Source: Akkermansia muciniphila (GTDB lineage: Bacteria; Verrucomicrobiota; Verrucomicrobiia; Verrucomicrobiales; Akkermansiaceae). From it: a DNA stretch of 64,000 nt. The notes below the pieces were generated by a model. The model made no database searches and had not been told where the DNA came from. It saw nothing but the letters and a program-made list of their open reading frames with translations. Location of the stretch: contig SFDX01000011.1 of NCBI GenBank assembly GCA_004557455.1, positions 4,991-68,990 on the forward strand, read 5' to 3'. Shown piece after piece: positions 58,181 to 64,000 of this stretch. Numbering within the stretch: the first letter of the stretch is position 1; each line of letters starts with the position of its first letter. The position numbers and the translations under genes were made by a program.

Positions 58181-58470
58181 GATGCGAGACTTCGTGCCGC
58201 CGAGGTGGTCGCAGGCGAGATTAGTCTGACCGCGGAATAAAAGGAATTTTTGGAGACCGAAAGCCATGCAGCCCCCAGGAAAGACGTCGGAGCATGTTCA
58301 TAGTAGGTAGCATTGGAATTTTATCAAAATAACTAAGAGACCTACTACCCCGGCGGTGTGCAGTCTGCACCAAGCTCGGCACGGCACGACCTCTCCAAAA
58401 ATTCCCTTTATTCCGCGGTCAGCATCCCATCGCTCTCTGTTACCACGGCGGTGAGAAATCTGAAATTCTG
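58180..58470. mobile_element. MITE-like inverted-repeat element, copy B
   Basis: The inner inverted ends are 58228-58256 and 58391-58419, and weaker similarity extends outward on both sides. It is in opposite orientation to copy A at about 44953-45240 and shares the core with CCTACTATGAAC and GCTCCGACGTCTT read on the minus strand. The right end reaches to within 10 bp of the Type ISP gene's stop, and the left end truncates an HsdS-like fragment. Confidence 0.7.
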
Positions 58471-58479
58471 CGGTCAGGC

Positions 58480-61400
58480 TCAGTTGAGCTCCTGCAGCGG
58501 GGGGAGGGAGCGGACGATGTCGACGGTCTCCAGGCTGACGGTGACGACGCGCTTGATGAGGTCAACGATGTAGCGGGGCTCGTTGTGCTCGTCGCACCAC
58601 AGGTTCGGGTCGTTCACGATGCCGCTCGCCTTGTCCGTGGTGACGGAGTAGCGTTCCACGACCCACTCGAGGGCACTCTTGCCGTTGACTTGGTATTCGT
58701 AGGCCTTCGCGGGAATGTGGGTGAGGGAGAGGGTACGGTTATAGATGATGGTGTCCTTGGTTTTCTTGTCGAGGAAGCGAAGCTTGTCGACGCGCAGGGA
58801 GGCGGCGCTGCCTTCCTCCTGTACCAAGGCGCAGGGGACGGCGCGTTCGTAGTGCAGGTGCAGGTCGGCCAGCTTGCGCCCTGCCTTCTCGAAGGCTCGG
58901 AAGTCCTTGGCGTAGGGAATGCGCGGCAGCATCTTCTTGAGGTCCGCCCCGAAGCGCTCGCGGTACTCCGGCGAGTGCAGCAGGCCGTAGACATAGTAGA
59001 AAATATCCTCGCGGCTGATCTTCGGGACGCCGTAGACCGTGCGGAACTGCTTCAGCGCGTAATCCGTAATCCCCTGGTGGCGGATGTAGTCGCCCTCCCG
59101 CTCGCCTAAATCGAGGTCAAGGCTGTTCTCTTCCTTGTCTCGCTTCTCGTACCAATAGAGGGGGAAGCATTGAGCACCGGCTTCCAGATGATTCAGATCG
59201 GGAATACAGTCTGCTATGAAGCAGGAAAAATCCTTCTTACCACCTTGCCCCGGAACACTGATAATTAAATTTTCCGTCTTCTCTGTTGGGAAGAGTTTAT
59301 GCTGCTGGTAACGACGCTCATTCCAAAGGCTATCAAAATACAGGCACTGCCGTGAAAAAGGTCTATACAACGAGGATCTAATAGCCCCCGCATTGAATAC
59401 AGAGACTTTTCCTCCTTTAGCATTTCTTAAAATTCCGTCAGACCAGCTGATACATGTCTCATCATACACGACCTCTTCCCTGCCGCTGTTCTCGTTGAAG
59501 AAGTCGATGGTTTTTTTCATATTCTTTTCCAACATACTGCTACTGTACTGATAGCACCATGAATCCCTCTGAGTTTTTAATCCGTTGGAGAATATCGCAA
59601 ACACGGCCTGCGCATTCTTATCCCCCTTGCATTCCTTATCGCCCAAGGGTATGAATTGAGCAAACCCGGGGTCGCGGTGATTGAGCCAATCCCCGTGTTC
59701 ATCCATCTGCAGCTCCTCCCAGTCCGTGCTCGTCATGTCTCGGAATGACTTGATGCAGCTCAACTTCTGTTCGCGGGAGAGATAGTCTCCGATGTCGCGA
59801 TAAAATAAGCGGCCGAGCCCCTCGTGGTCCTTCTTTTTGATGAGCAAGGTAATGCAAACCGGCGTGCGACTTCCCTCCCCGAATACATTACCCTTCTCCT
59901 TTTGACGCTGAATACCCGAGGTTCTGGCATTCCCCCTCAAATTGAAGCAATACACCGCCGCGAATTCCTCCAGCAGGGAACGCCGAAATCCATTCATGGC
60001 GTTGTTATCGACAAAGGAACCATTCGTCACGAAACCGATGACGCCGTCGCCCTGCACTCGGTCACTCGCCCAGCGGAAGGCGCGAATGTAGGAGTCATAG
60101 AGACTGTTCTTGTTGGTCGCTTTTGTACCCGCTGCATAGGTCTCCGCTATCCTCGCATCCAGACCCGGGTAATCCTCATTCTGATTATTGTCATTCGCGC
60201 TCCTCTGTCCGATAGAATACGGCGGATTCCCGATGATCACCTTGATGTCATTCTCCACCACCCGCTTCACGCGGCGGGCATTGTCAGAGAACATTTCCGC
60301 AAGCATGTTTTTACCCGTGGCGTCCATGCGGAAGGTATCCGTCAGGCAAATGCCGTCGAAAGGCGTGTAGGTTGACTTCCCCGCGCATTCGTGATAAGTC
60401 TCCTCGATGTTCACGCAGGCGATGTAATAGGCCAGCAGCACGATCTCGCTGGCGAAGAGGTCGTGCTTGAACTTGTACTCCAGGTCTCGTTTGTCGATAA
60501 GCCCGCTCTGCAGGAGCCGCACGATGAAAGTCCCCGTGCCCGTGAAGGGGTCCAGAATCTTCACCCCGTGGGCACCGAGCCCCTTCTGCACCTTGAACTC
60601 CTTTTGCAGGACGGCATGCACACTGCGCACGATGTAATCCACGATCTCCACGGGCGTGTAGACAATACCGAGAGCCTCCGCCATCTTGGGAAAAGCGTTC
60701 TTGAAGAACTTGTCGTACAGCTCCGTGATGACCTTCTGCCTCCCCGCCGCATTATCAATGCCCTGTGTACGCTCCCGCACGCTGTCATAGAAGTTTTTGA
60801 GTTGCCGCGCATCATCCGGCGCCATGCTGTCCTGTACCAGCTGCAACATGGCATTCATGGTCTGCGAAACGGGATTCAGCTCCGCGAAACGATAATTCTC
60901 GAACAAGGCATCGAAAACGGGGCGGGTGATGACCTGCTGCGCCAGCATCTCGATGGCCTGCGTGCGCGAGACGGAGGGGTTGATACTGTTATGCAAGCCC
61001 TGCAAAAACTGCTCGAACTCCTGCTCCCCATGCCCCGCCTGCAGGAGGTCGGTGATGGTGGCAATCTGGCGTTCCGCAATGTGCGCGATGTCCTTGGCCC
61101 AGTCCTCCCAGTAGCGACGGCTGCCGCATTTCTTGACGATGCGCGCAAAGATGGCATCCTGCCAGAACGGCAGATCCCGGAAAAGCTCCTCGGTCGTCTG
61201 TTCCGCCGCCCCGAGACCTGCTGCCGAAGCACCTTCGCCGTCTCCCTCCCCGCCGTTGCCGCCTGCAACACCCACCACCCTGACCGTGTCGGCGGGCTTG
61301 CGGTTCAGTTCAATTTGGTTAATCTGCGCATTGAAGCGATCATCGTGCGCACGCAAGGCCTGCAACACATCCCACACCGTCGCATATTTACTCTCCCGGT

Positions 61401-63261
61401 CGCCCAGCACCTCCTCCGGCTTCTTATTGCGCGGCACCCCGATGGGCAGCAGAATATACCCGTACTTCTTCCCCGCCGCCGTGCGCATCACACGCCCCAC
61501 CGCCTGCACGATGTCGATCTGCGAGCGCATGGGGGCCAGGAACATCACCGCATCCAGCGCAGGCACGTCCACGCCCTCGGAGAGGCAGCGCGCGTTGGTC
61601 AGCACACGGCATTCCTCCGCGCCCTCCTCATTCTTCAGCCAAGCCAGGGCCTCATTGCGCCGCTGCGCATTCATCGTGCCGTCCACATGCTCAATGCCGC
61701 ACTCCAGGAAGTCACCGGATTCCCGCAGGGCATCCAGCATCTGCTCAAAAGCCTTCTTCACCTTCTTGGAGACCGCGATTCGCCCCGCGAAGGCCACGGC
61801 GCGCTTCATGGGGTTCTTGTCGAGGAAATCCCACTCTTCCCCCGATGCCACATTCGAGTGCAGAACACGCTTGCGCAGGCCGTTGTAGCAGCCTAACAGC
61901 TTCACCATATCCTCCAGCTCATACTCACCGCCGTTTTCACGGAGCATGGTGCTGAACTTCTCCCGCACATAATCCTCATCCACGCAGAGCACCAGCACCT
62001 TGTAATCGGCCAGCAGCCCCTCCCGCACGGCCTTGGAGAACGGCAGGCGGTGGAACTCCGGGCCGTAGATGGTCTCATCGTCCATGGAGGCGAGCCAGGC
62101 ATCCGCTGCCTCCGCCCGCTTTTTGCCGGTCTCGCCGTAAATGCGCGGGGTGGCGGTCATGTAGAGCCGCTTTTTGCCCCGCACGTTGTCATTGCTGTGC
62201 ACCAGCACGAACTGCGACTCATCGTAGCCGCCGCCGACCTTGCTCAGGGCAACGCCCGTGGTGCGGTGGGCTTCATCACAAATAATCAGATCGAACTCCG
62301 GCAGGCCGCCGAGCTTCTGCGCCTCGCTGACCACCTGAAGGGATTGGTAGGTGGAGAACACCACGACAAGCCCGCCGCGCTGCTGCCAATAGGCGTATTG
62401 CTTGGCAACGGAAGCAGGGTCGGTGCAGGCGGGCGCGGGCAGGTTATCCGCCGTCAGGTCCTGCTCATCGTCCTTGGCGAGTTGGGCGGCCTTGGCATCC
62501 GAGCAGACGGCGATGGCGTGCATGGGCTCATTCGCCTGCTCCATCCACGAGCGCAGGGCCTGCGAGAGCAGGGAAATACTCGGCACCAGGAAGAGCAGGC
62601 AGCCCTGCCCGTCCGTCAACTCCTCCGCCAGTCGCAGGGAGGTGAAGGTCTTGCCCGTGCCGCAGGCCATGATGAGCCGCCCGCGATCCCCCTGCTCGAA
62701 GCCCCGCAGCACATCATCGATGGCATCCCTCTGCTGCGGGCGCGGGGCGTAGTGCGTCACGGCCCGCAGCTCCCCAGCGGCGGCGGAGTCCCAGTCGATG
62801 CCGGCTTCCTCCAGATTGCTCAGGGCGATGCGCTGACAGGGCCGCGCCTGCTTACCCATGGTGTTGAGCAACTTATCATTCCACCGGTCTGTGGTGGCGA
62901 TGATGATGCCGCGCGCGAAGGGCAGCGTGCCCTGCTCGGTTTTCCAGAGCATGCCGAGGGTCGTGAAGAAGGTGCCCACATCGGCCAAGTTGAGGGTATG
63001 AGTTTCCTCATAACATTTGCACTGGATGGCTACATAATCCCCCGTTGCCGCCTCCTGCGCCACGAGGTCAACCCCTTGATCCGCCAGCCCGCCGCGATAC
63101 GGCCAATCCACCCAACGCCACACATGCGAGAAGCGATCGCGGTAGACGGGGTCGGTCTCCAGATAGCGCTTCATCAGGTGCTCGAAGCGGGTACCTTTGT
63201 CGCTTTCTGATTGTGAATTCGTGCGGATGAGGTCGAGGACGCGGCGGAGGGAGGGATTCAT
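58480..63261 (-). CDS. Type ISP restriction-modification enzyme (single-chain, LlaGI/LlaBIII-like)
   Basis: This 1593-aa single polypeptide carries all activities of a Type ISP system: cutting DNA after translocation, methylation and recognition. Order: an Mrr-type nuclease (residues 1-110; GVDLVAQ Asp65 and IQCKCY Lys82); a superfamily 2 translocase with Walker A MACGTGKT (about 198-205), CDEAHR (about 329), MTATPR, and VDVPALDAVMFLAPMRSQID; a helical coupler; an adenine methyltransferase with motif I DPFTGTGTF (about 905) and NPPYS (about 1011); and a target-recognition domain up to the C-terminus. All key residues look intact, so it should defend against phage DNA. No second subunit is needed. 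Confidence 0.93.
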   Translation of the reverse strand: MNPSLRRVLDLIRTNSQSESDKGTRFEHLMKRYLETDPVYRDRFSHVWRWVDWPYRGGLADQGVDLVAQEAATGDYVAIQCKCYEETHTLNLADVGTFFTTLGMLWKTEQGTLPFARGIIIATTDRWNDKLLNTMGKQARPCQRIALSNLEEAGIDWDSAAAGELRAVTHYAPRPQQRDAIDDVLRGFEQGDRGRLIMACGTGKTFTSLRLAEELTDGQGCLLFLVPSISLLSQALRSWMEQANEPMHAIAVCSDAKAAQLAKDDEQDLTADNLPAPACTDPASVAKQYAYWQQRGGLVVVFSTYQSLQVVSEAQKLGGLPEFDLIICDEAHRTTGVALSKVGGGYDESQFVLVHSNDNVRGKKRLYMTATPRIYGETGKKRAEAADAWLASMDDETIYGPEFHRLPFSKAVREGLLADYKVLVLCVDEDYVREKFSTMLRENGGEYELEDMVKLLGCYNGLRKRVLHSNVASGEEWDFLDKNPMKRAVAFAGRIAVSKKVKKAFEQMLDALRESGDFLECGIEHVDGTMNAQRRNEALAWLKNEEGAEECRVLTNARCLSEGVDVPALDAVMFLAPMRSQIDIVQAVGRVMRTAAGKKYGYILLPIGVPRNKKPEEVLGDRESKYATVWDVLQALRAHDDRFNAQINQIELNRKPADTVRVVGVAGGNGGEGDGEGASAAGLGAAEQTTEELFRDLPFWQDAIFARIVKKCGSRRYWEDWAKDIAHIAERQIATITDLLQAGHGEQEFEQFLQGLHNSINPSVSRTQAIEMLAQQVITRPVFDALFENYRFAELNPVSQTMNAMLQLVQDSMAPDDARQLKNFYDSVRERTQGIDNAAGRQKVITELYDKFFKNAFPKMAEALGIVYTPVEIVDYIVRSVHAVLQKEFKVQKGLGAHGVKILDPFTGTGTFIVRLLQSGLIDKRDLEYKFKHDLFASEIVLLAYYIACVNIEETYHECAGKSTYTPFDGICLTDTFRMDATGKNMLAEMFSDNARRVKRVVENDIKVIIGNPPYSIGQRSANDNNQNEDYPGLDARIAETYAAGTKATNKNSLYDSYIRAFRWASDRVQGDGVIGFVTNGSFVDNNAMNGFRRSLLEEFAAVYCFNLRGNARTSGIQRQKEKGNVFGEGSRTPVCITLLIKKKDHEGLGRLFYRDIGDYLSREQKLSCIKSFRDMTSTDWEELQMDEHGDWLNHRDPGFAQFIPLGDKECKGDKNAQAVFAIFSNGLKTQRDSWCYQYSSSMLEKNMKKTIDFFNENSGREEVVYDETCISWSDGILRNAKGGKVSVFNAGAIRSSLYRPFSRQCLYFDSLWNERRYQQHKLFPTEKTENLIISVPGQGGKKDFSCFIADCIPDLNHLEAGAQCFPLYWYEKRDKEENSLDLDLGEREGDYIRHQGITDYALKQFRTVYGVPKISREDIFYYVYGLLHSPEYRERFGADLKKMLPRIPYAKDFRAFEKAGRKLADLHLHYERAVPCALVQEEGSAASLRVDKLRFLDKKTKDTIIYNRTLSLTHIPAKAYEYQVNGKSALEWVVERYSVTTDKASGIVNDPNLWCDEHNEPRYIVDLIKRVVTVSLETVDIVRSLPPLQELN

Positions 63262-63439
63262 GATAACGCGCCGCTAAGTGTACTTCATTTTTTATGCTGG
63301 GGGCCTCGTAACGTGTTGAAAATGAAGAACTTACGTTCCGCAGCCCCCCACTGAAGCATATTGCATACGCTCATCTCAGAGCTTATGATTGCTGAAAAAT
63401 ACGAGCTTTCCTCATTTTGGGATTGCATCTGCATAAAAA
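63262..63439. promoter_or_regulatory. Divergent intergenic region between the Type ISP gene and the recombinase
   Basis: On the minus strand TACACT (63277-63282) lies 15 nt before the Type ISP ATG and could be its -10. No convincing -35 is seen, and no clear promoter is seen for the recombinase. Confidence 0.4.
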
Positions 63440-64000
63440 ATGCATAAGGACATGAAGAACGACATCAAGACAGCGAAGGCGCTGCTTCGGCAGCAGAAAG
63501 TAGGGGCCACGGAAGCGGCTCGCTTGGTACTCGAGGCCATCGAGGACTTGGGGGAGATGTGTGCCGAGTTAACAGGCTCGGGGCTGATGACCCTGCTGCG
63601 GCAGGTGGTGCGAGAGGGCGTGGCAGCGGTGAAAGCGCAGGCAGAGACCGTGAGTTTTGAAGAAGCCGCCCGGGCCAGTGTACGAGCGCGAGAGGGTCGG
63701 CGGCCCAGCACCAAGCAGGACCTGCGGCACTTCGTGCGGCGCATGTTACGGGTGCCCGGAGTAGCATCGCGCCCCCTGCGGGCGATGACGACCCGCGAAT
63801 GCCGATCCCTGCTGGAGACCGCCTTCGGTGCCAGCAAGCACAGTTACCGGAAAGCGCGCGCCCCCCTGACACCGGAGGAATGCAAGCGTCTGGAAGCGGC
63901 AGCGGAGCGCCCCGAGCATGCCGCGATGCGGCTCTCCCTGCACCTGCTGATGTACGGCGGCCTGCGCCCCGCCGAGGTGCAGCGCCTCGACCCCGCCCGC
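63440..64000 (+). CDS. Tyrosine recombinase/integrase, N-terminal part (runs off the window)
   Basis: The open frame reaches the window edge (187 codons from ATG 63440; ATG 63452 is an equally good start). The N-terminus is helical (KTAKALLRQQKVGATEAARL), followed by a core-binding-like region (STKQDLRHFVRRMLRV, ECRSLLETAFGASKHSYRKA), then APLTPEECKRLEAAAE and LHLLMYGGLRPAEVQRLD, which holds the first catalytic Arg motif of the family. The usual 40-residue helix between core-binding and catalytic domains is missing or very short. It points to a mobile island that includes the restriction gene. The rest of the active site is outside the window. Confidence 0.75.
   Translation, partial: MHKDMKNDIKTAKALLRQQKVGATEAARLVLEAIEDLGEMCAELTGSGLMTLLRQVVREGVAAVKAQAETVSFEEAARASVRAREGRRPSTKQDLRHFVRRMLRVPGVASRPLRAMTTRECRSLLETAFGASKHSYRKARAPLTPEECKRLEAAAERPEHAAMRLSLHLLMYGGLRPAEVQRLDPAR

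Noticed and set aside
60391..61896. 501-aa plus-strand open frame opposite the Type ISP gene
   Set aside because: Antisense shadow; rich in His, Arg and Gln with no recognisable motif, while the opposite strand has all enzyme motifs.

Overview
This is a 64 kb GC-rich stretch of a bacterial chromosome. The organism is Gram-negative: the window has a lipid A acyltransferase domain, two phosphoethanolamine transferase homologues, several lipobox proteins and an MBOAT/SGNH envelope acylation pair. Most genes are ordinary chromosomal ones (der, rpsA, dusB, dxs, xseB, argC, pgk, sodB, mnmA, tdh, pbpC). Almost no start codon has a visible Shine-Dalgarno sequence. Many first genes begin 6-7 nt after a good sigma70-type -10 box. 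Together with the gene families this suggests Verrucomicrobiota, possibly Akkermansia-like, but that placement is an inference that the sequence alone cannot prove.

Layout. Positions 117-6731 are a leftward operon: PH-like membrane protein, TPR protein, pseudokinase/FGE-like protein, secreted protein, der and an RmlD-like reductase. Rightward from 6863 come a polysaccharide deacetylase and a basic low-complexity protein, then rpsA and dusB, each with its own promoter and with clear terminators between them. 11938-14377 (leftward) is an MBOAT plus SGNH-like acylation pair. 14564-18745 carries a D,D-carboxypeptidase, two small envelope proteins and a fused LpxL-type acyltransferase/GT9 protein. 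18797-22831 is accessory: an ankyrin lipoprotein, an AT-rich membrane protein, an EEP-family nuclease and a broken RhuM gene. 22925-31215 is one leftward operon: argC, NtrC-like regulator, GT-C-like protein, xseB, dxs, TPR protein and recO.

31248-34122 is an unusual locus. A tRNA-Pro(GGG) gene is followed by two tandem units of about 205 bp that begin with a copy of the tRNA 3' end. Two tandem lipoprotein cassettes with near-identical leaders and terminator hairpins follow. 34155-44887 has pgk, an RppH-like NUDIX/trmO/serine hydrolase run, two tandem EptA-like genes behind a YlbF-like protein with a Cys/His-rich tail, a DUF2157/GDYXXLXY pair in which the DUF2157 gene is frameshifted by an exact 23-bp duplication, and sodB. 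45359-57779 is mostly housekeeping: RsmF-like methylase, ROK kinase, mnmA, pbpC, tdh, a Na+/alanine symporter and a tri-haem peroxidase with a Pro/Ala/Glu tail. 57780-64000 is a defence/mobile region: an HsdS-like scrap, a MITE-like repeat, a complete single-chain Type ISP restriction-modification enzyme and the start of a tyrosine recombinase that runs off the window. A second copy of the MITE-like repeat lies at about 44953-45240.
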